A DNA stretch of 64,000 nucleotides from Chitinophaga sancti (GTDB taxonomy: Bacteria > Bacteroidota > Bacteroidia > Chitinophagales > Chitinophagaceae). This document shows positions 23,579 through 33,871 of the stretch, in pieces. Location of the stretch: positions 3,250,001-3,314,000 of the forward strand of contig NZ_CP139247.1 of NCBI RefSeq assembly GCF_034087045.1, given 5' to 3'. Positions within the stretch are counted from its first letter, which is position 1, and every line of letters begins with the position of its first letter. The notes below the pieces were generated by a model, which was not told where the DNA came from, did no database searches, and saw only the letters and a list, made by a program, of their open reading frames with translations. A program made the translations under genes and the position numbers.

Positions 23579-26005
23579 ATGATGATCCATTACAAAGACC
23601 GGTTGTACGGGCAACTCCGCCGCGTACAGCACTCCTTTCTCGTTATTGTCTGTCTGTTAGCTTGTCTGAAGCTAACACCAGCCACCGCCCAACTTTCCCG
23701 CCTCCATGCCGATGGCAAACGAATCGTCAACGCCTCCAACCAGGAAGTGATCCTGAAAGGCGTCGGCCTCGGTGCCTGGCTCCTCCAGGAAGGCTATATG
23801 ATGAAAGAAGGCGGCGACGGCCCTCAGTGGTCCGTCAAAAAGTACCTCTACGACCAGGGGCAAACCGATGCCCAGGTAGAAGCCTTCTACCAATCCTGGC
23901 GTGACAATTTTATCACCAAAGCCGACATCGATTACATCGCCTCCCTCGGTTTTAACTGTGTGCGGCTACCCATGCACTACGAACTCTTTCTCACCACTGC
24001 CCAGAGGGCAGAACGCCTGAAAGTGATCCGTGCCAATGCCAGTGCCAGTTCTGTATCCACGTACATCAGTGCACTCACCACATGGTATAACAACAATACC
24101 CTGTTTACAGACACGAACACCGAAGGTTTCCGGTTGGCTGATAGTCTGCTGAAATGGACGGCTGCCAACAACATGTACGTCATCCTCGATCTCCACGCCG
24201 CCCCTGGCTCACAAGGTCTGGACCACAACATCAACGATGGCTTTGTGGGCAATGACCTGTACAACCAGGCCATCTATGGCAACATGACCGTTCGTTTATG
24301 GCAGGCGCTTTCCCGTCATTACATTAATAACGATGGTGTGGCTTTTTATGACCTGATCAATGAACCACACAAGGTACCCAGCAACACAACCGTACATGAC
24401 ATTTTCGAAAGACTGATCAACGCGGTGCGTGCCGAAGGCGATACCCACCTCCTCATGGTAGAAGGGAACGGCTATGGTAATAACTATGGTAGTATGCAGC
24501 CGTATACTTTTACCAACCCCACTAACCTTGTGTATAACTCACACCGTTACTGGAATTCCACCGACGTCACTGTAGGTAACAGCGATCCTAACCAGATCTC
24601 TGACCTTGCCAATATCGTTGCCTGGAGAAATACGTATAATGTACCGGTATGGGTAGGCGAAACCGGCGAAAACAGCAATGACTGGCTCTCCGCCAATATC
24701 GCTGCCATGAATAGTATCGGTGTAGGCTGGTGTCACTGGACTTACAAGCGCCTCACGGCTGGTGAAAATGCTGCACTGCTAAGGCTCACGGGTCCTTCTG
24801 TACTGGATGGCGCAGGTAATATGGCTGCTGTGCTGAACAACATCAAATTTGCTAATAATATCAAAAACACAAACACAATTGCCGCTGTAGCTCCCGGACA
24901 AGCTGCTAACGGGCCTGTCGGTAAAACGATCTGGCTGAAAGGCTTTAATGGAAAATACGTGAGTTCCAGGGGGGGCAGTGGTGCTATGTGGTGTGATAGT
25001 AACTCAGTAGGCACCTATAATAAATTCTACGTAGTGGATGCCGGCAATGGCAAGGTAGCATTGAGGAACAGTGCACTGTTCGTCTCTTCCGAAAACGGTA
25101 CACAGGCCATGACGTGTAACCGGAATGTATACCAGGGATGGGAAAAGTTCGACTGGATCGTAAATACAGATGGAACGATCTTTTTAAAAGCCAGCAATGG
25201 GTTATACGTTTCTTCTGAAAATGGTACACAGGCTATGACCTGCAACCGGCCTACCGCCAGTGGGTGGGAAGCTTTCTCCTGGGGAGAAGTGAGCAGCGCA
25301 GCGCCTGTAGGGCTAACGGTGTGGTTACAGGGAAATAACGGTCAGTACGTAAGTTCCAAAGGCAATGTGAATCCGATGTATTGCAATGCCACAGCAGTAC
25401 AAAGCTGGAACCAGTTTTTAATAGGTGATGGCGGAAATGGCAAAGTGACCCTCAGTAATGGCGGGTATTTTGTTTCTTCTGAAGATGGTACAAAGTCGAT
25501 GAATTGTAACAGGGCGACAGCGCAGGATTGGGAGAAATTTGACTGGATAGTAAATGATAATGGTACAGTATCATTAAGGAGTAGTAATGCGTTGTATGTT
25601 TCTTCTGAAAATGGTGCGGCAGAGATGACTTGTAGCAGAACGTATCCGCAGGGATGGGAACAGTTTAAGTTTGGGATAGTGCCGGTGGCGGCTGCGAGAA
25701 AGACGAATGAAGCAGGTGTGGCAAATGAAGAAGATGCAGTCCTGACCCCGCACACTGAAACAGGGTTGCTTGTTTATCCAAACCCTGTCGCAAAAGGTGG
25801 TAATCTCAATATTACAGTAAAGGATTACAACAGCAATTTCCCTGTGCAAATAGCCGTCGTAGATGTGAACCAAAAGGTGATCCTGTACAAAAAAACAAAC
25901 ACCGCACGGGTTAGTTTAACCACTGGAAATGTAGCTGCCGGATTGTATGTGGTGATGGTGACCAATGGTAACAAATCCTATACACAAAAAGTACTGATCC
26001 AATAA
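23579..26005 (+). CDS. Secreted GH5 glucanase with two fascin-like modules and T9SS domain
   Basis: An 808-residue enzyme exported by Sec (hydrophobic segment 20-36, cut near ATA-Q38) and then by T9SS. The GH5 barrel covers about 39-430. [16 protein letters not shown] and FNCVRLP mark the family; Glu262 (LINEPHK) is the acid/base and Glu361 (WVGETGEN) the nucleophile. The start resembles the exo-beta-1,3-glucanase branch more than cellulases. Two beta-trefoil fascin-like modules follow (about 448-575 and 578-700), each with repeated YVSSENG and WEKFDWI blocks, probably for carbohydrate binding. A type A T9SS sorting domain ends it ([14 protein letters not shown] to YTQKVLIQ). The second module closely matches that of the GH18 protein downstream; both probably attack fungal cell walls. 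Confidence 0.9.
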   Translation: MMIHYKDRLYGQLRRVQHSFLVIVCLLACLKLTPATAQLSRLHADGKRIVNASNQEVILKGVGLGAWLLQEGYMMKEGGDGPQWSVKKYLYDQGQTDAQVEAFYQSWRDNFITKADIDYIASLGFNCVRLPMHYELFLTTAQRAERLKVIRANASASSVSTYISALTTWYNNNTLFTDTNTEGFRLADSLLKWTAANNMYVILDLHAAPGSQGLDHNINDGFVGNDLYNQAIYGNMTVRLWQALSRHYINNDGVAFYDLINEPHKVPSNTTVHDIFERLINAVRAEGDTHLLMVEGNGYGNNYGSMQPYTFTNPTNLVYNSHRYWNSTDVTVGNSDPNQISDLANIVAWRNTYNVPVWVGETGENSNDWLSANIAAMNSIGVGWCHWTYKRLTAGENAALLRLTGPSVLDGAGNMAAVLNNIKFANNIKNTNTIAAVAPGQAANGPVGKTIWLKGFNGKYVSSRGGSGAMWCDSNSVGTYNKFYVVDAGNGKVALRNSALFVSSENGTQAMTCNRNVYQGWEKFDWIVNTDGTIFLKASNGLYVSSENGTQAMTCNRPTASGWEAFSWGEVSSAAPVGLTVWLQGNNGQYVSSKGNVNPMYCNATAVQSWNQFLIGDGGNGKVTLSNGGYFVSSEDGTKSMNCNRATAQDWEKFDWIVNDNGTVSLRSSNALYVSSENGAAEMTCSRTYPQGWEQFKFGIVPVAAARKTNEAGVANEEDAVLTPHTETGLLVYPNPVAKGGNLNITVKDYNSNFPVQIAVVDVNQKVILYKKTNTARVSLTTGNVAAGLYVVMVTNGNKSYTQKVLIQ

Positions 26006-26152
26006 TCAATCGTTCAATCATTCAATCATCTAACGGCAAATAATCTAATGGCTAATAATTCAATGGTCAAAAATTCAATAGTTAATCATTCGGAGGCCAA
26101 TAATCTAATGCCCATTAGACCACTGGCCAATAGACCATACAACCAATAGCAC
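26006..26152. repeat. Low-complexity spacer with AATAATCTAATGG-like repeats
   Basis: The gap between GH5 and GH18 is a run of imperfect 10-20-bp repeats (AATCATTCAATC, AATAATCTAATGGC, AATAATTCAATGG, ACCACTGGCCAATAGACC). No terminator hairpin is seen, so read-through from GH5 into GH18 is possible. Confidence 0.55.
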
Positions 26153-27760
26153 ATGCAATCACTATACCGCAGGAGCCTTTGTCTCATGGCAATCCTCCTT
26201 ACCCTTACCATACACGCCTTTTCCCAATTCAAGGTAATCGGTTATTTCCCTACCTGGGAAGGAAGTGTCAGCGCTATCCAATACAGCAAACTGACCCACA
26301 TCAACTACGCCTTCCTCATCCCTAATTCCGACGGTAGTTTGCAGGCACCGGACGATCCTACAAGATTAAGAAACCTCGTCACAGCCGCCCATGCCGCAGG
26401 CGTAAAGGTTATCATCTCTGTAGGTGGTGGAGGTGGAGACGTTGGCTTCCGCACCTTCTCCCTCACATCCAGTGGCAGAACCACCTTTGTCAACAACATG
26501 GTGGCCTTCTGTAACACTTACAACTTAGATGGTGTAGACCTCGATTGGGAATACCCCAACGCCGGTACCCAGGCCACTGCATTTGTGACCTTAATGTCCC
26601 AGCTGGCCACCGCCATGCATGCCAATGGTCGTGTCGCTACAGCAGCTGTAATCGGTCTTTACGGTGATGATAGTTTTTTAAGTACTTTGTTTCCGGTGGT
26701 AGACTGGCTCAACATCATGGCATATGATGATAACCCACCAGATCATTCCACCTACAACCTCGCCGTTCAATGTATGAATTATTGGCTGGGCCGTGGTTTA
26801 CCAAAAGAAAAAGCGGTACTGGGCGTGCCATTTTACGGTCGTCGTGACTGGAGTGGCGATTTCAGTTTTGCCAACCTCTTAAGCATGGGTGCTGACCCAT
26901 ATGCTGACCGCTATGGAGATATCGGCTACAATGGCATTACCACTATCCGTAACAAGACGACACTTGCCCTCAATGTAGGAGCTGGCATCATGATATGGGA
27001 AATCGCCCAGGATGCTACAGGTGCCAATTCATTATTGACAAACATCAGGGATGTCGTTAATAACGGCAATACTTCCACAGCTCCTATTGGCAAAACCATC
27101 TGGTTCAAAGGGAACAACAGTCAGTACGTAAGCTCAAAAGGCAACGTCAATCCTATGTATTGCAATGCAACCGTAGTTGCCGGCTGGAACCAGTTCCTTG
27201 TGGGTGATGGTGGTAACGGAAAAATTACATTAAGCAATGGCGGATATTTTGTATCTTCTGAAAACGGAGAGCAGGCCATGAACTGTAACCGTGCCGTGGC
27301 GGACGATTGGGAGAAATTTGACTGGATACAAAATTCGGATGGTACGGTATCTTTACGTGGAAATAACGGTTTATATGTCTCCTCCGAAAATGGAGCTGCC
27401 GCTATGACCTGCACCCGTACGACCGCACAGGGATGGGAAGCTTTCTCATGGGGAGAAGTATCCGCTGCAAGAATAGCAGCAAGTGCAGATAGTGTGGTAA
27501 GTTTGAAAACCGAAAAGGGATTGGTCGTATATCCCAATCCTGTCAGCAAGGGTACTGAACTGACCATAAACGTAGCAGGATATGACGGAAAATCCCCCTT
27601 GCAGGTATTCGTAAAAGATATCTATCAACGAACTTTAATAAATAAGAAAGCGGGAACTGCCCGCGTTAGTATTTCCACTGGTAACCTGGTCCCCGGGATG
27701 TATGTAGTTGTGATCACCTATGGCAATCAGATATTTACAAAACAGGTCCTGATACTGTAA
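26153..27760 (+). CDS. Secreted GH18 chitinase with fascin-like module and T9SS domain
   Basis: A 535-residue chitinase. Signal peptide 1-24 (ends HAFS-Q). The GH18 barrel covers about 26-315: VIGYFPTWE, SVGG at 89-92, and DGVDLDWEYP, which gives the DxxDxDxE signature Asp126, Asp129, Asp131 and catalytic Glu133; MAYDDN and GIMIWEI complete the site. It should cleave beta-1,4-GlcNAc chains through the substrate-assisted mechanism. A fascin-like module (about 320-445: [30 protein letters not shown]) is nearly the same as module two of the GH5 protein. A T9SS type A domain follows (LVVYPNPVSKGTEL to FTKQVLIL). It is followed by a strong hairpin. Confidence 0.94.
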   Translation: MQSLYRRSLCLMAILLTLTIHAFSQFKVIGYFPTWEGSVSAIQYSKLTHINYAFLIPNSDGSLQAPDDPTRLRNLVTAAHAAGVKVIISVGGGGGDVGFRTFSLTSSGRTTFVNNMVAFCNTYNLDGVDLDWEYPNAGTQATAFVTLMSQLATAMHANGRVATAAVIGLYGDDSFLSTLFPVVDWLNIMAYDDNPPDHSTYNLAVQCMNYWLGRGLPKEKAVLGVPFYGRRDWSGDFSFANLLSMGADPYADRYGDIGYNGITTIRNKTTLALNVGAGIMIWEIAQDATGANSLLTNIRDVVNNGNTSTAPIGKTIWFKGNNSQYVSSKGNVNPMYCNATVVAGWNQFLVGDGGNGKITLSNGGYFVSSENGEQAMNCNRAVADDWEKFDWIQNSDGTVSLRGNNGLYVSSENGAAAMTCTRTTAQGWEAFSWGEVSAARIAASADSVVSLKTEKGLVVYPNPVSKGTELTINVAGYDGKSPLQVFVKDIYQRTLINKKAGTARVSISTGNLVPGMYVVVITYGNQIFTKQVLIL

Positions 27761-27772
27761 AAGGTATCCTTA

Positions 27773-27805
27773 CAGGACCGGTCATTGCGCATATGACCGG
27801 TCCTG
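27773..27805 (+). terminator. Hairpin after the GH18 gene
   Basis: CAGGACCGGTCAT (27773-27785) pairs perfectly with ATGACCGGTCCTG (27793-27805) around a 7-base loop. A T-run follows after about 12 bases. Confidence 0.8.
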
Positions 27806-27847
27806 TGTTTCCACGATTTTTTTATCACCCCCTTATAATCAATAACC

Positions 27848-29260
27848 ATGAAAAGAAAAGTACTGTATGCGCTTTTATTGATGGGCTGCTCAGCCTTTAA
27901 CCGGGTAGATGCACAAACGCCACCTGCTACCTGGCAGGAGCACTGGTTTGAGCACAATCAATTATTGACACGGGTATTTTACGACAACGATGTCGCTGTG
28001 TATTACGACAGTGACGTAAGCACTGCTGTTACCTGGCCCTACCAATACATGGGCGATGTATGGCGGTACACCAAGAAGACCTATGGCTGGTTTGGCTCCG
28101 ATCCGCATTTATTTGCCGTACTTCATACCAACAAGTACAGTGGTGGGCACCCTTCCGGTTATTTCGATGCCAGTCATGACAACCGCGACGTGGCAGACGT
28201 AGGTCCGGGTCCATGGACAAGTGCCACAGGTGGTGATCATGACCTGCTCACGCACGAAGTAGGTCATATCGTAGAAGGGGATTCCAAAAATGCGCATAAC
28301 TCTCCTGCATTCGGCATATGGGGAGATAGCAAGTGGGCGGAAATCTACATCTACGACGTATACAATGGTCTGGGTATGACCAGCGATGCGGCCAGGGTTT
28401 ATACCACATTTACCAATACGACTGACAACTTTCCTGTTGCCGGTACACATTGGTTCCGCGACTGGTTTTACCCTATTTACAGCCAGTATGGTGGCAGCAA
28501 AGTACTGAACAGGTATTTTGTATTATTATCTTCTTATTTCCCCAAGAGCGGTAGCGATTATGCCCGTTCACTCAACATGGGTGAGTTTATTCATTTTTGG
28601 AGCGCTGCGGCTGGCGTAAGTCTGAAATCACAGGCAACCACCGCATTCGGCTGGAATTCCACGTACGAAAGCCAATTTAACCAGGCACAGATTGATTTTC
28701 CAATCACATATGCACCAGTGACGATCGCTGCGTACATGTACCAGGACATCAATTATGGCGGTTATGGTATCTCATTGCCAGTTGGTAGTTATAACCTGAC
28801 GGCTTTAAAAGCCTATGGTGCTATCAATGACGACATTACATCTGTAAAAGTAACAGCTGGTTATAAGGTGACTTTGTATGCAGATGACAATTTCTCCGGT
28901 GCATCACTGGTACTTACCTCAGATGTATCATTGCTGGATGTAAGCACCTGGAATGACAAGGTAAGTTCAGTAAAAGTAGAAGCGGTGACAACGGCGGCGG
29001 CAGAAAAAGAGAGTGCAGATGTGACGGTATATCCGAATCCGGTATTGAAAGGTGGTATGCTGACCGTGAATGTGGGTAAGTATGATGGGAAGGAGCCGGT
29101 ATATGTATCAGTTGTAGATGTGAATAAGAAAGTGGTGGCAGAGCGGAAAGATAATGCGGCCAGGATTGCGCTGGAGGTGAAGGATTTGCCTGCCGGGGTG
29201 TATGTGGTGATTATCACGAATGGCAGGAAGAGTTATACGAAGAAGATAGTGATTCAGTAA
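27848..29260 (+). CDS. Secreted HExxH metallopeptidase-like protein with beta/gamma-crystallin and T9SS domains
   Basis: A 470-residue exported protein (signal peptide 1-22, ends VDA-Q). The N-terminal domain has LLTHEVGHIVEG, a zinc-binding HExxH (His136, Glu137, His140); SKWAEIYIYD about 30 residues later offers a third ligand, so a gluzincin-like peptidase is likely. Residues about 315-390 form a beta/gamma-crystallin domain (AAYMYQDINYGGYGISLPVG and VTLYADDNFSGASLVLTSDV), a fold that usually binds Ca2+. The end is a T9SS type A domain (VTVYPNPVLKGGML to YTKKIVIQ). It follows the GH18 gene and may help degrade the same prey or cell-wall material. The peptidase family is not certain. Confidence 0.78.
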   Translation: MKRKVLYALLLMGCSAFNRVDAQTPPATWQEHWFEHNQLLTRVFYDNDVAVYYDSDVSTAVTWPYQYMGDVWRYTKKTYGWFGSDPHLFAVLHTNKYSGGHPSGYFDASHDNRDVADVGPGPWTSATGGDHDLLTHEVGHIVEGDSKNAHNSPAFGIWGDSKWAEIYIYDVYNGLGMTSDAARVYTTFTNTTDNFPVAGTHWFRDWFYPIYSQYGGSKVLNRYFVLLSSYFPKSGSDYARSLNMGEFIHFWSAAAGVSLKSQATTAFGWNSTYESQFNQAQIDFPITYAPVTIAAYMYQDINYGGYGISLPVGSYNLTALKAYGAINDDITSVKVTAGYKVTLYADDNFSGASLVLTSDVSLLDVSTWNDKVSSVKVEAVTTAAAEKESADVTVYPNPVLKGGMLTVNVGKYDGKEPVYVSVVDVNKKVVAERKDNAARIALEVKDLPAGVYVVIITNGRKSYTKKIVIQ

Positions 29261-29275
29261 ATTTTTACTTTTAGT

Positions 29276-29317
29276 AAAAAGAGGGTGTTCCGATTTTTCG
29301 GGGCACCCTCTTTTTTT
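29276..29317 (+). terminator. Intrinsic terminator of the HExxH gene
   Basis: AAAAAGAGGGTG (29276-29287) and CACCCTCTTTTT (29304-29315) with further T. The loop itself can pair CCGA/TCGG. Confidence 0.88.
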
Positions 29318-29343
29318 ACCCTGATTGATTCATTCAAAAAAAA

Positions 29344-29369
29344 GGAAGCATCTCAATTGAGATGCTTCC
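29344..29369 (-). terminator. 26-bp perfect palindrome terminating the efflux operon
   Basis: GGAAGCATCTCAATTGAGAT followed by GCTTCC is self-complementary over 26 bases. On the minus strand it is followed by a run of eight T, so it serves the convergent efflux operon that ends at 29505. Confidence 0.82.
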
Positions 29370-29504
29370 CTTCCCGATGCTTTTTCCAGTCTTTCGTTCC
29401 TTCTATTCTTTCTGTTATTCCCCGATGGTTTCCGTTTATCAATATCTTAACCTGTTGAGTATTTATTCCTTTATAGTCATCTTAACCAATCGGTACCTAT
29501 CTGA

Positions 29505-30623
29505 TTATTTATCTTTCTGTAACGCTGTCTTCTTTATTTCCTGACCATCCCTGTTCTCTTCTGTCGCTGTCGCCACAATCATATCACCTGCTTTCAGATC
29601 GCCAAACACCTCTATCTTACCATCTACTTCACGACCCGTAGACACCGGCACATGTACCGCCTTGTTATTCTCTACCTTCACCACAAACACCTGCACTGTA
29701 GAATTCACCACCGCGGTCTTAGGCAGAATAAACGCGCTATCCGCTGTATTCATCGGGATGTTCACTTCTGCAATCATACCCGGCAACAGCTTTTTGTCAT
29801 TATTCGTCACATCCATTTCTATACGCTGTGACCGCAGTCTTGCATCCAGCGCACCGGCCAGGCGGTTTACCTTAGCGGTGAACTGCTTACCCTGGTATGC
29901 TTTTACTGTGAAATTCACTTCACTGTTGCTACCCAGATAGCTGGTGTATGACTCAGGCACTGAGATAACGAGACGCAGTTTTCGCTGTTCCTGCAGTGTT
30001 ACGATAGGCAATTCAGAACCTTTACCGGTAGGACCTACATATGCCCCCGCACTTACATTACGTGCCGTAATGATACCGGCAAATGGTGCACGGATCTCCA
30101 GGTAATTTCTGGTATCTGACACTTCTCTGTAAGAAGACCTGGCTGCTTCCAGGTTAGCAAGGTCTGAATTCATCTTCGCCTTTGCCTGATCCAGGTCGTT
30201 TTTAGACACTGTACCTGGTGTAAGACTGGTGGTATATAAACGATCGTAATTCGCTTTGCTGGCCAGGTAAATCGCCTCCTGTGATTTCAGCCGGGAATCA
30301 GCCGCATTCAGCTGAGCCGTCAGCTCAGGAGCTTCCATGGTCACCAGGAGATCGCCGGTGTTTACTTCAGAACCTACATCTACATTCAGCTTCTTTACAA
30401 AACTGCTCACCTTTGCATAGATATCTACCTGCTGAAAAGCAACCAGCTCACCCGGCAGCTTCAGGGTAGACGAGAGCTTTCCTTTCTGAATGGCAACTAC
30501 TGGTGTAGCCGGAGCTTCAGTTGCGGCACTTTCTTTTTCTGATTCACCTTTTGTGTGTCCGCAACTGGTCAACAGCAGCATTGCGGGTAAGCTGCACAGT
30601 AATATTATTATATTCTTTTTCAT
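29505..30623 (-). CDS. RND efflux periplasmic adaptor (membrane fusion) lipoprotein
   Basis: A 372-residue adaptor. The ATG at 30623 starts a lipoprotein signal MKKNIIILLCSLPAMLLLTS with lipobox LTSC; the frame extends further upstream but overlaps the pump gene. Domains in order: beta-barrel/lipoyl half (VDIYAKVSSFVKKLNVDVGS, EVNTGDLL), alpha-hairpin coiled coil (about 85-160), second lipoyl half (LEIRAPFAGIITARNVSAGA, YVGP), beta-barrel, membrane-proximal domain (FVVKVENNKAVHVPVSTGRE). It links the inner-membrane pump to TolC. It is the last gene of the operon, four bases after the pump stop. Confidence 0.93.
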   Translation of the reverse strand: MKKNIIILLCSLPAMLLLTSCGHTKGESEKESAATEAPATPVVAIQKGKLSSTLKLPGELVAFQQVDIYAKVSSFVKKLNVDVGSEVNTGDLLVTMEAPELTAQLNAADSRLKSQEAIYLASKANYDRLYTTSLTPGTVSKNDLDQAKAKMNSDLANLEAARSSYREVSDTRNYLEIRAPFAGIITARNVSAGAYVGPTGKGSELPIVTLQEQRKLRLVISVPESYTSYLGSNSEVNFTVKAYQGKQFTAKVNRLAGALDARLRSQRIEMDVTNNDKKLLPGMIAEVNIPMNTADSAFILPKTAVVNSTVQVFVVKVENNKAVHVPVSTGREVDGKIEVFGDLKAGDMIVATATEENRDGQEIKKTALQKDK

Positions 30624-30627
30624 ATGA

Positions 30628-33600
30628 CTATTCATACAAGGATGGTACATAGTTTTTACTTTCTTTATCTTCCGGATCCAGTGATACAGACTTCGTGCTT
30701 GCCTTACCCTGTGCCCATGAGAATACAAGTGGCAGTAAGAAGAGGGTGCTAAAGGTGGAGGCAATCAGACCACCAATTACCGCACGACCCAGCGGAGATG
30801 TCTGGTCACCGGTTTCACCCAGGCCACTCGCCATTGGGATCATACCCGCCACCATCGCTAAACTCGTCATCAGGATCGGACGCAGACGCAGTGCCACTGC
30901 TTCTTTTGCAGAGAGCAATGCATCGCCATTATGACGGCGTAACTGCTCTGCATTTGTGACCATCAATACCGCGTTGGATATCGATACACCCACAGACATG
31001 ATGATACCCATATAAGACTGAAGGTTCAAGGTTGAACCTGTTAATATAAGCAGTGAGAGCGAACCTAACAGTACCGCAGGTACGGATGCCAGTACGACCG
31101 CCGATACCTTGAAGGACTGGAAGTTGGCCGCCAGCATCAGGAAGATCACGATGATCGCTATAACCAGGCCATTCTGCAAACTATCCAGCGTATCTGTCAG
31201 CGTTGACGTGAGACCTACCAGGTCTACGTTCAGACCACGTGGCATTTCGCCCAGTGATTTGATCGCTTTGTTCACTTCTGTAGTCGCCGTACCCAGGTCA
31301 ATGTTATTGAGATTAGCTGTTACTGACAAGGTAGGCATCGCACCAAGGTTATCTGCTTCACCCAGTGTAGTATCTGGTGTGATGGTCGCTACATCGCCCA
31401 ATACCGGACGTGCACTGTTGGGCAGTAATGGTAATTCCTCGATGGCATGAATGTCTGTCATTTTATTTTCCGGGATCTCTACCTGTACGTTATAGCTCAG
31501 GTTCTGCTTTTCATCTACCCATACGTTTTTCTCTGTATAGCGGGAAGATGATGTAGATGCCGTGATGGTACGGGAGATGGTCGCCAGATCAATGCCCAGT
31601 TGCGATGCTCTTAAACGGTCAATCTCGATCTTCAGGGAAGGGTACCTGGTAGATTGTCCCAGCTGTACGTCGCGGAGGAAAGGGATTTCTTTCAGCCGCG
31701 CGATCATTTTATTTGCATATTGTTCCGCCTGTTTCCTGTTTCTGCCGGAGAACCGTACCTCGATCGGGGTAGGTGAACCCTGGCTCAGGATTTTTTCAGT
31801 CAGTTCAATTGGTTCGAATGATGGCCGCACATCAGGTTCTACCTGTTTTAGTTTTGCCCTGATCTTATCTTTCAGTTCATCTATATTCGTTTTATATTCT
31901 TCTTTCAGGGCTACCTGGATAACTGCTTCCTGCGGACCTGCCATCCACAGGTAGATAGGTGCAGTAGAGAAGAGACCCGGGTGCTGACCGATATAAGCCG
32001 AGGTGATAGACACATTCTCAGGGCCTACCAGGTCTCTGATCATATTGATCGTCTTCAGTGTTTTAGCTTCTGTTACTTCGGCACGGGTACCGTCCGGTGC
32101 CCGCAAACGAAGCTGGAACTGACCTCCATTACTATGTGGCAATACATCTCGACCAATGTGGTTCAGCAACAATACCACCAGACCCAGACCGCCAATAATA
32201 TATACGGTAACGATCAGCTTACGCGCTGGCAGGATACGCTCCATGAAACGCATAAAACGGTTACGGAATTTATCGAATTTAGTCAGCGGCGCATCGTGAC
32301 CACCATGCGGATGTTCAACAAGTACTTTCTTTTCATCCCAGGTATCGTCTTCCAGGCCATCAGGTTTGTAATCCTGTGGAGTGCCATGACCATGTTCTTT
32401 CATGAGCCAGTTGGCCATTACTGGTACAAAGGTCTGCGCCAGGAAATAAGAAACGATCATCGCAAAACCAATTGCAAGCGCCAGTGGCAGGAACAATGAA
32501 CCTGGGATACCACCCATGGTAAATGCCGGTGCAAACACGGCGAGGATACAGAAAAGGATGAGGAGTTTCGGGAAGGCGATTTCCTTACACGCATCCCAGA
32601 TCGCGAGGCCCTTCGGCTTACCCATATCCAGGTGCTGGTGTATGTTTTCTATCGTCACGGTACTTTCATCCACCAATATGCCGATGGCCAGTGCAAGACC
32701 ACTCAGTGTCATAATGTTGATCGTCTGCCCTGCTAACTTGAGACAGAGTACTGCCGCAATGATAGAGGTGGGGATCGTGAGGATTACAATGAGTGCACCC
32801 CGTGGGTCACCCAGGAAGAGTAATACCATCAGACCTGTAAGCACCGCACCAATTGTACCTTCACTGATCAGACTCTTTACAGCGTTGATTACATATACGG
32901 ACTGGTCAAATTCAAAAGACAGCTTTACGTCATCTGGCAACAGTGCCTGGAATCTTGGAATCGCTGCTTTCAGTTTTTGTACCACATCCCATGTAGAGGC
33001 ATCACCATTCTTTGCCACGGAGAGGTAGATAGAACGACGTCCGTTTACCAGTGCATAACCGGCAGTGATGTCTGCACCATCTTCCACCGTCGCAACGTCG
33101 CGGAGGAAGAGTGTTTGGGCACCACCCCTGAAGAGCGGAATATCTTCGAAATCTTTTATAGTATGGATGGTCGTGTTTACTGGTGTGATATAATTCTTTT
33201 CACCAATACGCACATTACCGGAAGGAGACACCTGGTTGTTGAGGCGAAGGGCTTCAACTACCTGGTCAGGAGTCATGTTGTGGGAGCGGAGCAGGGTAGG
33301 ATCCACTTTGATCACCACGGTACGGATGTTACCACCAAAAGGAGGAGCCGACAAGAGACCTGGGATCTGTGTGAAGGACGAACGCACATAAGTATTAGCG
33401 AGGTCCAGCAGTTCGTTGTTATTCCTGATTTTGCTACTCAATACCAGGTTACCAACAGGCAGGGTAGAGGCGTCAAAGCGAAGAATAAACGGCGGTTGCG
33501 ACCCAGGTGGGAAGATGGCCTGGGCCCTGTTACAGAAGGCTGCGAGCTCCGCCTGTGCCTGTGCCATGTTAGTACCCGGATAAAAACTCACTTTCAGGAG

Positions 33601-33867
33601 TGAGAGGCCCTGTATATTTTTCGTCTCTATGGTTTTGATACCATTTACATAGAGGAGGATGTTTACATATTGTTTACCAAAAAATGCTTCCATCTGGGTA
33701 GGGGTGTAACCACCGAACGGGTGCGATATATACATCACCGGGAGGTCCAGCTTTGGAAAGATATCCACCTTGATGGTCCTAACCGCGCCCACACCGAAGA
33801 AGAACATGGCGGCCACGATCACCAGGATGGTGATAGGTTTACGTAATGCTGATCTTATCAGGTTCAT
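30628..33867 (-). CDS. RND-family efflux permease (HAE1-like)
   Basis: A 1079-residue inner-membrane proton antiporter. It begins RSALRKPITILVIVAAMFFF (TM1) and has the porter domain, the central TM4 signature GLALAIGILVDESTVTIENI, a second porter half and the closing TM bundle (ILMTSLAMVAGMIPMASGLG). Length and motifs fit AcrB/MdtB-like drug pumps; a hydrophilic His-rich linker (about 500-530: VEHPHGGHDAPLTK) sits after TM6. It exports drugs, detergents or metabolites together with the adjacent adaptor and TolC. Four bases separate it from both neighbours, so one transcript is certain in practice. Substrate unknown. Confidence 0.95.
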   Translation of the reverse strand: MNLIRSALRKPITILVIVAAMFFFGVGAVRTIKVDIFPKLDLPVMYISHPFGGYTPTQMEAFFGKQYVNILLYVNGIKTIETKNIQGLSLLKVSFYPGTNMAQAQAELAAFCNRAQAIFPPGSQPPFILRFDASTLPVGNLVLSSKIRNNNELLDLANTYVRSSFTQIPGLLSAPPFGGNIRTVVIKVDPTLLRSHNMTPDQVVEALRLNNQVSPSGNVRIGEKNYITPVNTTIHTIKDFEDIPLFRGGAQTLFLRDVATVEDGADITAGYALVNGRRSIYLSVAKNGDASTWDVVQKLKAAIPRFQALLPDDVKLSFEFDQSVYVINAVKSLISEGTIGAVLTGLMVLLFLGDPRGALIVILTIPTSIIAAVLCLKLAGQTINIMTLSGLALAIGILVDESTVTIENIHQHLDMGKPKGLAIWDACKEIAFPKLLILFCILAVFAPAFTMGGIPGSLFLPLALAIGFAMIVSYFLAQTFVPVMANWLMKEHGHGTPQDYKPDGLEDDTWDEKKVLVEHPHGGHDAPLTKFDKFRNRFMRFMERILPARKLIVTVYIIGGLGLVVLLLNHIGRDVLPHSNGGQFQLRLRAPDGTRAEVTEAKTLKTINMIRDLVGPENVSITSAYIGQHPGLFSTAPIYLWMAGPQEAVIQVALKEEYKTNIDELKDKIRAKLKQVEPDVRPSFEPIELTEKILSQGSPTPIEVRFSGRNRKQAEQYANKMIARLKEIPFLRDVQLGQSTRYPSLKIEIDRLRASQLGIDLATISRTITASTSSSRYTEKNVWVDEKQNLSYNVQVEIPENKMTDIHAIEELPLLPNSARPVLGDVATITPDTTLGEADNLGAMPTLSVTANLNNIDLGTATTEVNKAIKSLGEMPRGLNVDLVGLTSTLTDTLDSLQNGLVIAIIVIFLMLAANFQSFKVSAVVLASVPAVLLGSLSLLILTGSTLNLQSYMGIIMSVGVSISNAVLMVTNAEQLRRHNGDALLSAKEAVALRLRPILMTSLAMVAGMIPMASGLGETGDQTSPLGRAVIGGLIASTFSTLFLLPLVFSWAQGKASTKSVSLDPEDKESKNYVPSLYE

Positions 33868-33871
33868 CTAA

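Noticed and set aside
32516..33603. Plus-strand ORFs of 170 and 208 codons
   Set aside because: Opposite the RND permease gene, whose conserved TM motifs cover the same bases.
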